Positions 8,819 to 18,426 are shown, counted from the stretch's first letter. The stretch: DNA of 64,000 bases from Phycisphaerales bacterium (GCA_016699835.1 CP064987.1:2728001-2792000); one strand, 5' to 3'. A program made the numbers and translations. The notes: generated by a model not told the origin, from the sequence alone.

Positions 8819-10398
8819 GCAGTTCCTCGACGCACCATCCCGACGACCTCGCCGCACGTCGCGAGGCCGGCCTCGAGCGGGGTGCCAACATCGGATTCAA
8901 CCTCGATCCCGTCACGGGCGACGGCTCGCTGATCGACACGCCCGGCGTGCGCTCGCCTCTCGTCCTCAACAACCGCTCGTTCCACGAGGTCACCGACATC
9001 GTTTGCGGTTATGCCGAGAACCGCGCGCCGCGATGGTGGCTCCCGGTCTTCATGGCCGCCTTCACTCTCGCGCAGATCGGCGGGCTCTTCATCCTCTATC
9101 TCGTGATCACGGGCATCGGCTCGTGGGGTATGAACAACGCCGTCGATTGGGCGTGGGACATCACCAACTTCGTCTTCTGGATCGGTATCGGGCACGCCGG
9201 AACGCTCATCTCCGCCGTGCTCTGTCTCCTAAAGCAGAAGTGGCGCACGGCGGTGAACCGCTCGGCCGAGGCGATGACGATCTTCGCCGTCGTCTGTGCT
9301 GCGACGTTTCCCGGCATCCACATCGGGCGCCAGTGGATGGCGTGGATGCTCCCGCCGATCCCCAATGCCAACGGCATCTGGCCGAACTTCCGCTCGCCGC
9401 TCTTGTGGGACGTCTTCGCGATCTCGACCTACGGCACGGTCTCACTCCTGTTCTGGTACATGGGCATGATCCCCGACCTCGCGGCTCTCCGCGATCGCGC
9501 CCAGATGCGGTTGCTCAAAGACCCCGAGCGCCCGGTGCTCACGCCGCTGATCCCGATCCGGATCGACATGATCCGCGCCAAGGTCTATGGCCTGCTCTCG
9601 CTGGGCTGGCGATTCAGCAGCCGTCACTGGCACCGGTATGAGGCGGCATACCTCATCCTCGCGGGCATCTCCACGCCGCTGGTCTTGAGCGTGCACTCGA
9701 TCGTGTCGTTCGACTTCGCGACGTCGGTGCTCCCCGGGTGGCACACGACGATCTTCCCGCCCTACTTCGTCGCGGGCGCCATCTTTGGCGGGTTCGCCAT
9801 GGTGCTCCTGCTCATGATCCCGCTGCGGGAACTCCTCCCCAACTTCAAGGACCTGCTCACCCTCCGCCACCTGGAGAACATGGCGAAGATCCTTCTCGCC
9901 ACGGGCTCCATGGTCGGCTTCGCGTACTCGATGGAGTTCTTCATCGCGTGGTACGGCGGGAGCGATCCCGAGGTCTACGCCTTCATCAACCGTGCGACCG
10001 GCCCGTACTGGTGGGCGTACTGGACGATGATCACGTGCAACGTGCTCTCGCCGCAACTCTTCTGGATGAAGCGGATGCGTCAGAGCCCCGCCGTGATCTT
10101 CCTGGTCTCTTGCCTGGTCACGATCGGGATGTGGTTCGAGCGATTCGTCATCATCGTGACGAGCCTCCACCGGGCCTACATCCCCGCCGAGTGGCACATG
10201 TTCCACCCGACGCTCGTGGACATCATGATCTTCGCCGGCTCCTTCGGGATCTTCATCACCCTCTTCCTGATCTTCATGCGAGTCATCCCCGTCTTCGCGA
10301 TGGCCGAACTCAAGGCCGTCATGCCCCAGGCCAGCCCGCACCACCACGACGACCACCACGATCACGCCGCCCACGCGGCGACCGGAGGGGCCCACTGA
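8815..10398 (+). CDS. actC: ACIII quinol-binding membrane subunit ActC (NrfD-like)
   Basis: This 527-residue protein has about ten transmembrane helices and matches the NrfD/PsrC superfamily, which binds quinol beside the iron-sulfur subunit. In ACIII this is ActC, the larger of two paralogous membrane subunits. Recognisable stretches are the GMNNAVDWAWDITNFVFWIGIGHAG region (about 104-128) and the helices around 280-470. The C-terminal tail is a run of His and Asp (HHHDDHHDHAAH), common at planctomycete membrane-protein ends and possibly metal-binding. The start overlaps actB and the stop overlaps actD by one base, so translation is coupled. Confidence 0.92.
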   Translation: MSSSSTHHPDDLAARREAGLERGANIGFNLDPVTGDGSLIDTPGVRSPLVLNNRSFHEVTDIVCGYAENRAPRWWLPVFMAAFTLAQIGGLFILYLVITGIGSWGMNNAVDWAWDITNFVFWIGIGHAGTLISAVLCLLKQKWRTAVNRSAEAMTIFAVVCAATFPGIHIGRQWMAWMLPPIPNANGIWPNFRSPLLWDVFAISTYGTVSLLFWYMGMIPDLAALRDRAQMRLLKDPERPVLTPLIPIRIDMIRAKVYGLLSLGWRFSSRHWHRYEAAYLILAGISTPLVLSVHSIVSFDFATSVLPGWHTTIFPPYFVAGAIFGGFAMVLLLMIPLRELLPNFKDLLTLRHLENMAKILLATGSMVGFAYSMEFFIAWYGGSDPEVYAFINRATGPYWWAYWTMITCNVLSPQLFWMKRMRQSPAVIFLVSCLVTIGMWFERFVIIVTSLHRAYIPAEWHMFHPTLVDIMIFAGSFGIFITLFLIFMRVIPVFAMAELKAVMPQASPHHHDDHHDHAAHAATGGAH

Positions 10399-10961
10399 TG
10401 TCCCACGCCACCAAGGTGTACGTGACCAAGTCCGGCGAGGAGATCTTCGGCGTCATGGCCGAGTTCAAAAATCCCGCCGACCTTTACCACGCCGCCGAAA
10501 AAACTCGCGACGCCGGCTTCACCCATTGGGACGTCTACACGCCCTTCCCCATCCACGGCATGGAAGAAGCGATGGGTGTGAAGCGCACCATCCTCCCGGT
10601 CATCGTCTTCGTGATGGGGATCTCGGCCGCGGGCCTGGGCTACCTCATGCAGTGGTGGATGAGCCGCGACTATCCACTCCCCGTGCAGGGCAAGCCCTAC
10701 GACGCGTGGGAAGCGTACATCCCGATCACGTTCGAGATCGGCATTCTCATCTCGGCGTTCACCGCCCTCTTCGGGATGCTCATCATGAACGATCTCCCCC
10801 TCTGGTTCCATCCCCTCTTCAACCGCGAGCGGTTCCTCCGTGTGAGCGACGACCGCTTCGTCATCGCGATCGAGTCCAAGGACTCGAAGTTTGATCCCGA
10901 GAAGACCAGGGCGTTCCTGAGCGGCGTCGGAGCCACTCATGTCGAGTTCGTGGAGCAGTAA
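10398..10961 (+). CDS. actD: ACIII membrane subunit ActD (DUF3341)
   Basis: This 187-residue protein has a soluble N-terminal half containing FKNPADLYHAAEKTRDAG and WDVYTPFPIHGMEEAMG (about residues 25-62), the DUF3341 signature. Two transmembrane helices follow (about 68-88 and 110-130) with the DLPLWFHPLF motif. ActD is an accessory membrane subunit of ACIII that packs against ActC. The ATG at 10398 overlaps the actC stop (TGATG), fixing the start; a longer upstream open frame is only a shadow of actC. Confidence 0.92.
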   Translation: MSHATKVYVTKSGEEIFGVMAEFKNPADLYHAAEKTRDAGFTHWDVYTPFPIHGMEEAMGVKRTILPVIVFVMGISAAGLGYLMQWWMSRDYPLPVQGKPYDAWEAYIPITFEIGILISAFTALFGMLIMNDLPLWFHPLFNRERFLRVSDDRFVIAIESKDSKFDPEKTRAFLSGVGATHVEFVEQ

Positions 10962-10964
10962 GCC

Positions 10965-11783
10965 ATGCGAGGGAACACCATGAGCACACACTCAATGAGC
11001 ACGACACACACAGCACGGCACGGCAGGATCGCCATCGCCGGCCTCCTGGCGCTCGCTTCGATCGTCGCCGGCGGCTGCCGCGGCGAGCGATCCGACAAGC
11101 CGCCACACCAGTTCTTCCCCGACCTCGACGACCAGCCCAAGTGGCGCACGCAGTCGCAGAGCGAGTTCTTCGAGGATGGGCGCACCATGCGCCACGTGGT
11201 TCCGGGCACGGTCGCTTTCGGCCAAAACGCCATGACCACGGACGATCTCGACAACGCCGATTGGGCCAAGCGACGCGCCGCCGACCGCGAGGCGTATCTC
11301 CACGAGGACACTGTCTACTACACAGGACTTGCCGACGCCTCCAACCCCGACTCCTTCGTCAACACGCTCCCCGCGCGAGTCGCGGTGGATGAGGCGCTCC
11401 TCGCCCGAGGCCGTGAGCGGTTCGATGTCTACTGCTCCGCGTGCCACGGCTACGCGGGTGACGGCCAGGGCATGGTCGGGCGCCAATGGGCCTATCCGGT
11501 TCCCAACTTCCACGATCCCAAGTACAGCGACAAGACGCAAAAGACCGGTAAAGACGGCTACCTCTTCTCGACCTCCCGTAACGGCGTCGAGAACGGCGCC
11601 AAGATGCCCGGCTACGCCCACGCCCTCTCGATCAATGACTCGTGGGCCATCGTCGCGTGGATCCGCGTCCTTCAGGAAAATCGCCCGGCAACGGGCGCAA
11701 CTCCGGCTGCGGCAACCGCGCCGGTCTCGTTGCCAGCCGCGAGCACACCGATGAACTCGACAACCACTGGGGGCCGCTCATGA
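10965..11783 (+). CDS. actE: ACIII monoheme cytochrome c lipoprotein ActE
   Basis: The protein has a hydrophobic signal ending in a lipobox-like VAGGC, so it is probably a periplasm-facing lipoprotein. One class I heme c site (CSACH, 157-161) follows in a VYCSACHGYAGDGQG context, with a distal Met candidate in GAKMPGY. This matches ActE, the monoheme cytochrome of alternative complex III that hands electrons to the oxidase. The start could be ATG 10965 (GGAG at 10952, spacing 9) or ATG 10980 (GAGGG at 10969, spacing 6). The tail after about residue 240 is a low-complexity Ala/Thr/Pro linker. Its stop overlaps the actF start (ATGA). Confidence 0.9.
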   Translation: MRGNTMSTHSMSTTHTARHGRIAIAGLLALASIVAGGCRGERSDKPPHQFFPDLDDQPKWRTQSQSEFFEDGRTMRHVVPGTVAFGQNAMTTDDLDNADWAKRRAADREAYLHEDTVYYTGLADASNPDSFVNTLPARVAVDEALLARGRERFDVYCSACHGYAGDGQGMVGRQWAYPVPNFHDPKYSDKTQKTGKDGYLFSTSRNGVENGAKMPGYAHALSINDSWAIVAWIRVLQENRPATGATPAAATAPVSLPAASTPMNSTTTGGRS

Positions 11784-13120
11784 GTCAGATCTCGGCCGAA
11801 TCCGCGAGCGTCCGAGCGGCGATCAACCACCCCGCGCTCCGCGACCTCTCGAACATCACGCTCCCCACCGGCTCGAAGGCCATGAGCCAGGGACTGATCG
11901 GTGTGGGTGCCGTTCTCGCCATAGCGACCATCGGTCTGGCGAAGGCCGGACTCGCCGGCGTGAGCGTTGCACAGGGCCTGGCTGCTGTTCACGTCGGCGC
12001 GTGCTCCGTCCTCGCGATCTGCTGCGCCGCGACGATCTTCGTGATGATCTTCCACCTGCTCAACGCCGGGTGGACGGCCACGGTCCGCCGCCAGTTCGAG
12101 AACATCGCCGCCTTCACGCCCTTCGCCCTCATCTTCGTCGCGGTCATCGCCCTGCTCGACCTCTTCATGTTCCATGGCAAACTCTTCACGTGGATGGACC
12201 CCGCGATGCGGAGCGACCACTTCCTGCAGAAGAAGTGGGCGTTCTTCTATCTCCCCGCTGGTCTTCCCAAGGGCGATCACGCCCACGACTTTGTCTTCCC
12301 CCTCTTCTTCTTCGCTCGCATGGCCTTCTACGCCTTCCTCTGGACGTTCCTCACGCGTCGCCTGATCTCCCTCAGCCGCGCCCAGGACACCCATCCCGAT
12401 CCGCACCTCTCGGCCAAGGCCCGCTTCACCAGTTCGTGGGGCATCCTCGCGATGGCCCTCTCAACCGCCTTCGCCGGGTTCGATTACACCATGTCCCTCG
12501 ACTTCCGCTTCTACAGCACGATGTGGGGCGTCTACTTCTTCGCGGGCGGGGCGTATGGCGCGATCGCCGTCGTCATCTTCCTCTTCGCCCGCCTCAGCGC
12601 CGCGGGCAAACTCAAGGGACTCGTCACCCAGGAGCACTTCCACGACCTTGGCAAACTGATGTTCACCTTCACCATCTTTTGGGCGTACATCTCGTTCAGC
12701 CAGTACTTCCTCATCTGGTACAGCAATCTCCCCGAAGAGACCCACTACATGATCTACCGCACGGAAAACGCGTGGAAGACGTTCTTCGTCGCCATCATCC
12801 TCGGGCACTTCGCCTTCCCGTTCCTGTTCTTCATCAGCCGCGTTATCAAGAAAAACGTCGGCCTCGCCGCCGTTGGCGCGTTGATCGCCCTTCTCTTCCA
12901 CGTCGCGGATATCTACTGGGTCGTCCGCCCCTTGACCTACACCGGCGTGCCCGAGTCGGAACTCCCCGGGGCCGGCCGATTCCTGATCGACGCCCTGGGC
13001 ATTCTCGCGGCGTTCGCCTGCTTCGCCGGGTTCGTCGCGATGCGGATGCGTTCGGTCCCGCTCGTCGCGGTGAACGATCCCTGGATGCCCGAGTCCCTGG
13101 AGCACAAGAACTACGTCTGA
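11780..13120 (+). CDS. actF: ACIII membrane subunit ActF (NrfD-like)
   Basis: This 446-residue polytopic protein is the second quinol-binding-type membrane subunit of alternative complex III. It has about ten helices, including YAFLWTFLTRRLISLSRAQD, TAFAGFDYTMSLDFRF (about 220-235) and TIFWAYISFSQYFLIWYSNL, conserved in the family. The start is ATG 11780, overlapping the actE stop by 4 bp; an upstream extension in the same frame is the shadow of actE. With actA-E it completes the six-subunit core actABCDEF. No actG was recognised here, although the small gene that follows could occupy that role. Confidence 0.9.
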   Translation: MSQISAESASVRAAINHPALRDLSNITLPTGSKAMSQGLIGVGAVLAIATIGLAKAGLAGVSVAQGLAAVHVGACSVLAICCAATIFVMIFHLLNAGWTATVRRQFENIAAFTPFALIFVAVIALLDLFMFHGKLFTWMDPAMRSDHFLQKKWAFFYLPAGLPKGDHAHDFVFPLFFFARMAFYAFLWTFLTRRLISLSRAQDTHPDPHLSAKARFTSSWGILAMALSTAFAGFDYTMSLDFRFYSTMWGVYFFAGGAYGAIAVVIFLFARLSAAGKLKGLVTQEHFHDLGKLMFTFTIFWAYISFSQYFLIWYSNLPEETHYMIYRTENAWKTFFVAIILGHFAFPFLFFISRVIKKNVGLAAVGALIALLFHVADIYWVVRPLTYTGVPESELPGAGRFLIDALGILAAFACFAGFVAMRMRSVPLVAVNDPWMPESLEHKNYV

Positions 13121-13177
13121 CCTTCGCACCACTGTTCGAGCCAACCCGGGCCCACCCGCCCGTTGGAGACCGTGACC

Positions 13178-13543
13178 ATGGCCCACCACAACCCCACACT
13201 CGGCCACACCCCGTCGCTCCACGAGCACGCCGACGACTGGCACAGCCACACCCGGGCCGAGGGCATCCCTCAGCAGGAGCACGCCGGCATCGCCAACGCG
13301 AGCGTCATCTCCCTCTGGGTCTTCGCCACCATCGTCGCGGTCGCGATCACCGTTGCCGCGCTGTGGTACTACTTCCAGTCCTACACGGCCCAGTACAGAG
13401 ACACCTTCGTCGAGCGCGAGGGTTGGACACGACTCTCACAGCCCGCACGCGAGTACAAGGCGACCGCCCGCGAGCAGGTCGACGCCAGCCTCGATGCCGC
13501 TCGCACCGCCGTCATCAATCGATACAAGACCCGGGGTTCCTGA
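13178..13543 (+). CDS. Small single-span membrane protein of the act-cox operon
   Basis: This 121-residue protein is His-rich at the N-terminus, has one strong transmembrane helix (about 48-72, VISLWVFATIVAVAITVAAL) and a charged C-terminal half rich in Arg, Glu and Ala that could form a helix. No family was recognised. Its position between actF and the SCO gene suggests a small subunit or assembly factor of the ACIII-caa3 machinery; a diverged ActG-like subunit is possible but unproven. The ATG at 13178 has GGAG nine bases upstream; an in-frame TTG at 13163 is less likely because it would overlap that site. Confidence 0.75.
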   Translation: MAHHNPTLGHTPSLHEHADDWHSHTRAEGIPQQEHAGIANASVISLWVFATIVAVAITVAALWYYFQSYTAQYRDTFVEREGWTRLSQPAREYKATAREQVDASLDAARTAVINRYKTRGS

Positions 13544-13576
13544 TCACGATCCAGAACCGCTGAACCAACACACGCC

Positions 13577-14566
13577 ATGACGCAACACGCCGCTCCAGCA
13601 CGCCGCACACGACTCTGGGTTCTCACCCGGGCCGTTGTTGCTGCGCTGTCGGCATTCGCGTGTCTGCCGGGCCTCGCCCAGTCCAACGAGCAGCCCGAGG
13701 CGACCACGGGACTCGACATCGAAGAGCACCTTGGCGCCAAACTCCCCCTCGAGACCACGTTCACGAACCAGGATGGCAAGACAGTCCGACTCGGTGACGC
13801 CTTCACCTCCAACAAGCCCTCGATCGTGGTGATGGTCTACTACAACTGCCCCGTCGCCTGCCCTGCCGTCCTCGACAAACTCCTCTCCGGCGTCAAGAAC
13901 CTCGAAGGCCTCGACGTCGGCAAGGACTTCCAGATCCTGATCTTCAGTTTCAACCCCGACGAGACGCCCGACCAGGCCAAGGCCCAGCAGACGTACTTCC
14001 TCGAGGCGTACAACCGGGACACAAGCGACACCACCGTCGCCCAGAACATCAAGGACCACTGGCAGTTCCACGTCGGCGAGACCGCGTCCAACCGCGCCCT
14101 CGCCAACGCCCTGGGTTTCCCGTACCGTCGCCTCGACAACGGCGAGTACGCTCACCCAACCGCGATTTTCATCACCACGCCCGACGCCAAGATCGCCCGA
14201 TACTTCCACGGGTTTTCGTATCCAGCGAAGGACCTCAAACTGGCACTCAACGAGGCCGCCTCGGGCCGTCTGATAAAGTCCATCGGCGAGAGGATCGTGG
14301 CGTACTGCTACCTGTACGACCCCAAGTCCGGGTCGTACACGCTCCAGGCTTTTCGCATCATGCGTGTCGGCGCGCTCGCCACGCTCATGCTGCTCGCCTC
14401 GACGATCGCGATCTTCCTCGTCGGCGAGCGCGCCATCAAGCGCCGCCGCAAACGCCTCGAGGCCGAGAACACCGCCACACCTTCGACCGATCCCGTTCCA
14501 CACGATTCGCCCTCTGACCGTCCGTCGCGAGGAACTCCCGCGGCTGGCTCGGGAACCCACGCATGA
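13577..14566 (+). CDS. SCO1/SenC-type copper chaperone for cytochrome oxidase
   Basis: This 329-residue protein has an N-terminal signal or anchor (about 13-36), a thioredoxin-fold SCO domain and a C-terminal membrane helix (about 255-277) followed by a basic tail. The copper ligands are visible: C91 and C95 in NCPVACP and H193 in YAHPTAIF. It should deliver copper to the CuA site of subunit II, encoded immediately downstream with a 4-bp overlap. The extra C-terminal transmembrane segment is longer than in minimal SCO proteins but common in planctomycete and Bacteroidota versions. The family call is firm. Confidence 0.88.
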   Translation: MTQHAAPARRTRLWVLTRAVVAALSAFACLPGLAQSNEQPEATTGLDIEEHLGAKLPLETTFTNQDGKTVRLGDAFTSNKPSIVVMVYYNCPVACPAVLDKLLSGVKNLEGLDVGKDFQILIFSFNPDETPDQAKAQQTYFLEAYNRDTSDTTVAQNIKDHWQFHVGETASNRALANALGFPYRRLDNGEYAHPTAIFITTPDAKIARYFHGFSYPAKDLKLALNEAASGRLIKSIGERIVAYCYLYDPKSGSYTLQAFRIMRVGALATLMLLASTIAIFLVGERAIKRRRKRLEAENTATPSTDPVPHDSPSDRPSRGTPAAGSGTHA

Positions 14567-15768
14567 TCGACATGTTCCACTCCATCCCGATGTTCACCAC
14601 GCTCGCAGAAGCCGATTTCTTCAAGAAACTCTGGCTCCGGACCGACGCCGCCTCCGATGCTGCCAATCACACCGACTTCGTCTTCATGGCGATCTGGTGG
14701 ATCTGCGTCGCATGGTTCGTCTTCCTCATGGTGCTCATGGCGTACTTCGTCGTCCGCTATCGGCGCGTCCAGGGCAAGCCCGCCGAGCCGAGCAAGGCCC
14801 ACAACACCACGCTCGAGATCGTGTGGACGATCATCCCCACGCTCTTCTTCGTCTGGATGTTCTTCGCGGGGTTCAAGGGCTACGTCGCCAAGCAGATCGC
14901 GCCGGGCGACGCCGAGGAGATCATCGTCGACGCCAAGAAGTGGAACTGGACCGTGACCTATCCCGGCGGGTACCAGTCCTACGACGCCAAGGACCTCGGC
15001 GCCAAGTCGCAGCCGGTCTTCTATATCCCCGCGGGCCGGCCCCTCAAGTTTCGCCTCCTGAGCGCCGACGTGATGCACGCCTTCTGGGTCCCGGACATGC
15101 GGATCAAGTCCGATGTCTTCCCCAACCGCTACACGTACGTGTGGTTCGACGCGAAGGAACCCTCAGGCAAAGAGACCATCTCACGCGACATGGTCCAGAA
15201 GGGGTACGAGGACCTCATCGGCGCGCCCTACGCAGACCACTGGCTCTTCTGCGCCGAGTACTGCGGCGACGACCACTCCGAGATGGCCGCCATCTTCCGC
15301 GTCGTCCCCGAGCCCGTGTACAAGAAGTGGCTCGCCGCCCTTGACAAGGCCTCGCAGAACATGCCCCCATGCGAACTCGGCGAACGAACCTTCAAGATGC
15401 AGTGCGCCTCGTGCCACAGCGTCGATGGCTCCAAGAACACAGGCCCCTCCTGGAAAGACATGTTCGGGCGCACCGAAACCTTCACCGATGGCAAGTCCGC
15501 CGTCGTCGATGAGACTTACGTCCGCGAGTCCATCCTCTATCCCGCCGCCAAAATCGTTCAGGGTTTCCCCAACTCCATGAACAGTTTCCAAGGCCAACTC
15601 TCCGAGAAACAGATCAACGGCCTCATCGCCTACATGAAGAAGATCAGCGCCAACTACACGGGCCCTGATCCCTGCGTCGGCGCCGTCACCCCCGAGGGCG
15701 AGACGCCCGCTGCAAATGAGGCCCTGAAGACCGATGCGCCAAAGCCCGAGGCCGTACCAGCCCACTGA
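14563..15768 (+). CDS. coxB: Cytochrome c oxidase subunit II fused to cytochrome c (caa3 type)
   Basis: This 401-residue subunit II has two N-terminal membrane helices (about 40-65 and 85-108), a cupredoxin domain with the CuA ligands (MHAFWVPD histidine; CAEYCGDDHSEM, the C-x3-C-x3-H-x2-M pattern near residue 229), and a C-terminal cytochrome c domain with one heme site (CASCH, about 281) and a distal Met in PNSMNSF. The fused cytochrome defines a caa3-type oxidase, able to accept electrons directly from the ACIII cytochromes. The last 30 residues are a low-complexity Pro/Ala/Glu tail. It overlaps the SCO gene by 4 bp. Confidence 0.94.
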   Translation: MIDMFHSIPMFTTLAEADFFKKLWLRTDAASDAANHTDFVFMAIWWICVAWFVFLMVLMAYFVVRYRRVQGKPAEPSKAHNTTLEIVWTIIPTLFFVWMFFAGFKGYVAKQIAPGDAEEIIVDAKKWNWTVTYPGGYQSYDAKDLGAKSQPVFYIPAGRPLKFRLLSADVMHAFWVPDMRIKSDVFPNRYTYVWFDAKEPSGKETISRDMVQKGYEDLIGAPYADHWLFCAEYCGDDHSEMAAIFRVVPEPVYKKWLAALDKASQNMPPCELGERTFKMQCASCHSVDGSKNTGPSWKDMFGRTETFTDGKSAVVDETYVRESILYPAAKIVQGFPNSMNSFQGQLSEKQINGLIAYMKKISANYTGPDPCVGAVTPEGETPAANEALKTDAPKPEAVPAH

Positions 15769-15816
15769 CCAACGAACCACCGCCACGCGATTTCCCGACT
15801 TGAGTAGGACGAAGCC

Positions 15817-17604
15817 ATGAGCACGATCGACACATCCAGAGCCAAGCCCCACGCGGCCTCGCACGGGCACCACGACGAGAGTTACCTCGCCTCCCGGGGC
15901 AGCCTCTTCTCCAACATCTGGGACTGGTGCACCACAGTCGACCATAAAAAGATCGGCGTGATGTACCTCTTCGCTGTCCTGATCCTCTTCTTCATCGGTG
16001 GGCTCGCCGCCATCCTCGTTCGCCTCGAACTCTTCGAGCCGACACGCGTCGTCGGCGGCAAGGTCGTTGGCTCGCTCTTCCAGTCGCTCACCGCCCCCGA
16101 GGCCACCAGCACCGCCGCCGGCAACAACTGGTACAACCGAACCTTCACCCTCCACGGCGCGATCATGGTCTTCATGGTCATCGTCCCCAGCGTCCCCGCC
16201 TCCCTCGGCAACTTCTTCCTCCCCATCCAGATCGGCGCCAAGGACGTCGCCTTCCCGCGCCTCAACCTGCTCTCCTGGTACATCTACGTCATCGGCTCCA
16301 TCTTCGCCGTCCTCTCCATCATCCTTGGCGGCGTCGACACCGGCTGGACCTTCTACACCCCCTACTCCACACTGACCGATCTCGGCTTCTCCCGCGTCGC
16401 CATCATGGTCTTCGCGGTCTTCGTCCTGGGTTTCTCCTCCATCCTCACCGGGCTGAACTTCGTCGTCACCGTCCACAAACTCCGTGCCCCCGGCATGGGC
16501 TGGTTCGACATGCCCCTCTTCATCTGGGGCGTCTACTCCACCGCCATCATCCAGGTCCTCGCCACCCCCGTCATCGGGATCACGCTCCTGCTCCTCTGCA
16601 TGGAGCGGCTCTTCCGCATCGGCATCTTCGATCCCTCTCTCGGCGGCGACCCCGTTCTTTATCAGCACTTCTTCTGGTTCTACTCCCACCCCGTCGTCTA
16701 CGTCATGATCCTCCCGGGGATGGCCATCATCTCCGAGCTCATCGCCGTTCACGCCCGCAAGCGGATCTTCGGCTATCGCGCCGTCGCGTTTGCCTCCCTG
16801 GGCATCGCCGCCGTCTCCTTCCTCGTCTGGGGACACCACATGTTCACGGGCATGGGCGAGATGGCCTCCTTCATCTTCTCGGGGCTCACCTTCCTCGTCG
16901 CGATTCCCACCGCCGTCAAGGTCTTCAACTGGATCGCCACGCTCTACAAGGGCTCGATCGCCATCAACACCCCGATGCTCTACGCCCTCATCTTCCTCTT
17001 CCTTTTCACAATCGGCGGGCTCACCGGACTCCCCCTCGCGACACTCGCGACCGACGTCCATCTCCACGATTCCTACTTCGTCGTCGCCCACTTCCACTAC
17101 GTCATGATGGGCGGCACGATCATGGCCTTCGTCGGCGGGATCCACCACTGGTGGCCGAAGATGTTCGGCAAGATGTACGCCGAGAAGCCCGCGATGGTCG
17201 CCGCCATCCTCGTCTTCATCGGATTCAATCTCACCTTCATTCCCCAGTTCCTCATGGGCGCCCAGGGCATGCCCCGCCGATACGCGTCGTACGTCGATGA
17301 CTTCCACATCTATCACCAACTCTCGACCTATGGCTCCTTCCTCCTCCTCGTCGGCTTCCTTCTCCACGCGTTCGTGCTTGTCCACTCCCTCGTCGCAGGG
17401 AAGAAGGCCCCCGCGAATCCCTGGGGTGGCCTCACCCTCGAGTGGGCCACCGACTCGCCCCCGATCGCCCACAACTTCCACCACGAGCCGATCGTGACCC
17501 ACGGCCCATACGACTACGACTCGGTCGTCCCGCCACACTGGGATCCCAAGGACTACCCACTCCCCGACCAGAAGCAGGTCGCCCAGATCCACGCCGGCCA
17601 CTGA
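15817..17604 (+). CDS. coxA: Cytochrome c oxidase subunit I, A2 type
   Basis: This 595-residue heme-copper oxidase subunit I has about 12-14 helices. Visible ligands are the heme a His in TLHGAIMVF, the CuB histidines in FYSHPVVY and WGHHMF, and the heme a3/heme a pair in VAHFHYV. The covalent His-Tyr pair is HPVVY. The K-channel Lys is present in PTAVKVFNW and the D-channel entry Asp in KDVAFPRLN, but the helix VI glutamate of A1 enzymes (HPEVY) is replaced: the helix reads YSHPVVY (about 288-294), the YS motif of A2-type oxidases. It should reduce oxygen with proton pumping in the inner membrane, receiving electrons from the CuA/heme c subunit just upstream. Confidence 0.96.
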   Translation: MSTIDTSRAKPHAASHGHHDESYLASRGSLFSNIWDWCTTVDHKKIGVMYLFAVLILFFIGGLAAILVRLELFEPTRVVGGKVVGSLFQSLTAPEATSTAAGNNWYNRTFTLHGAIMVFMVIVPSVPASLGNFFLPIQIGAKDVAFPRLNLLSWYIYVIGSIFAVLSIILGGVDTGWTFYTPYSTLTDLGFSRVAIMVFAVFVLGFSSILTGLNFVVTVHKLRAPGMGWFDMPLFIWGVYSTAIIQVLATPVIGITLLLLCMERLFRIGIFDPSLGGDPVLYQHFFWFYSHPVVYVMILPGMAIISELIAVHARKRIFGYRAVAFASLGIAAVSFLVWGHHMFTGMGEMASFIFSGLTFLVAIPTAVKVFNWIATLYKGSIAINTPMLYALIFLFLFTIGGLTGLPLATLATDVHLHDSYFVVAHFHYVMMGGTIMAFVGGIHHWWPKMFGKMYAEKPAMVAAILVFIGFNLTFIPQFLMGAQGMPRRYASYVDDFHIYHQLSTYGSFLLLVGFLLHAFVLVHSLVAGKKAPANPWGGLTLEWATDSPPIAHNFHHEPIVTHGPYDYDSVVPPHWDPKDYPLPDQKQVAQIHAGH

Positions 17605-17646
17605 TCGACCACCATCGCTGGTCCACAAGCGACCCAGGAACCCACG

Positions 17647-18426
17647 ATGACCACTCTCGACGCTCACACCCACAACCCGGCGGACCCCAACTCCCCCGCC
17701 TTCGCGCGATACAAGCACGGGCACCATTGGCGCTCGCAAGCCGAAGAGTTCGATGGCACGAAACTCGGCTTCTGGCTCTTCCTCTCGACGGAAGTGCTCC
17801 TCTTCGCCGGGATCTTCTGCGCCTACGCCATCTTCCGCATGCTCTACCCCGAGGCGTGGGCCGAGGGCTCCAGCCAACTCGACTGGCGCTTCGGCGGCGC
17901 GAACACAATCGTCCTGCTTCTCTCGTCGTACACCATGGCCGCCGCCATCTATTCCTGCCAGACTGGCAAGTTCGCCCGCATGAGGATCAATCTCCTCATC
18001 ACCATCGCCTGTGGCATCCTCTTCCTCGCCATCAAGTTCCTCTTCGAGTACACCCCCAAGTGGTCCGGCTGGTTCTTCTTCCTCGATCCACACCTTGCCG
18101 ATGTCCACCACACCAAGGAAGCACTCGGTGGGCTCTTCAAGTTCGTCGAGGGCTACGGCGGCAAACGCCCCGGCCAGTTCTTCGACTACCCCTTCGCCAA
18201 AGACGCCAACATCCCCCTCTGGTGGTCCGTCTACTACTGCGGCACCGCCCTCCACGCCCTCCACGTCATCATCGGCATGATCCTCATCGCCCGAGTCTAT
18301 CTCAAGTCACTCAAGATGACCTACGGCCCAACCTACTACACCGGCGTCGAGATCGCCGGCCTCTACTGGCACCTCGTCGACCTCATCTGGATCTTCCTCT
18401 TCCCCCTCCTCTACCTCATCCACTAG
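17647..18426 (+). CDS. coxC: Cytochrome c oxidase subunit III
   Basis: This 259-residue membrane protein has the subunit III core: KLGFWLFLSTEVLLFAGIF (about 39-57) with the conserved Glu, then five helices including GTALHALHVIIGMILIAR and the terminal VEIAGLYWHLVDLIWIFLFP. An insert of about 60 residues between helices (about 145-195) carries the variable DVHHTKEALGG region. Its position directly after coxA is standard. It stabilises proton uptake into subunit I and has no redox centre. Confidence 0.94.
   Translation: MTTLDAHTHNPADPNSPAFARYKHGHHWRSQAEEFDGTKLGFWLFLSTEVLLFAGIFCAYAIFRMLYPEAWAEGSSQLDWRFGGANTIVLLLSSYTMAAAIYSCQTGKFARMRINLLITIACGILFLAIKFLFEYTPKWSGWFFFLDPHLADVHHTKEALGGLFKFVEGYGGKRPGQFFDYPFAKDANIPLWWSVYYCGTALHALHVIIGMILIARVYLKSLKMTYGPTYYTGVEIAGLYWHLVDLIWIFLFPLLYLIH

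Noticed and set aside
5972..8857. 961-residue open frame on the minus strand
   Set aside because: It mirrors actB, which has strong domain evidence. Long antisense frames like this are a common consequence of G/C-rich third codon positions, and its translation is Arg/Asp/His-rich without any domain.
15181..18264. 1027-residue open frame on the minus strand across coxB-coxC
   Set aside because: It lies opposite three verified oxidase genes; its translated product is an acidic, Glu/Asp/Gly-rich string with no recognisable family.
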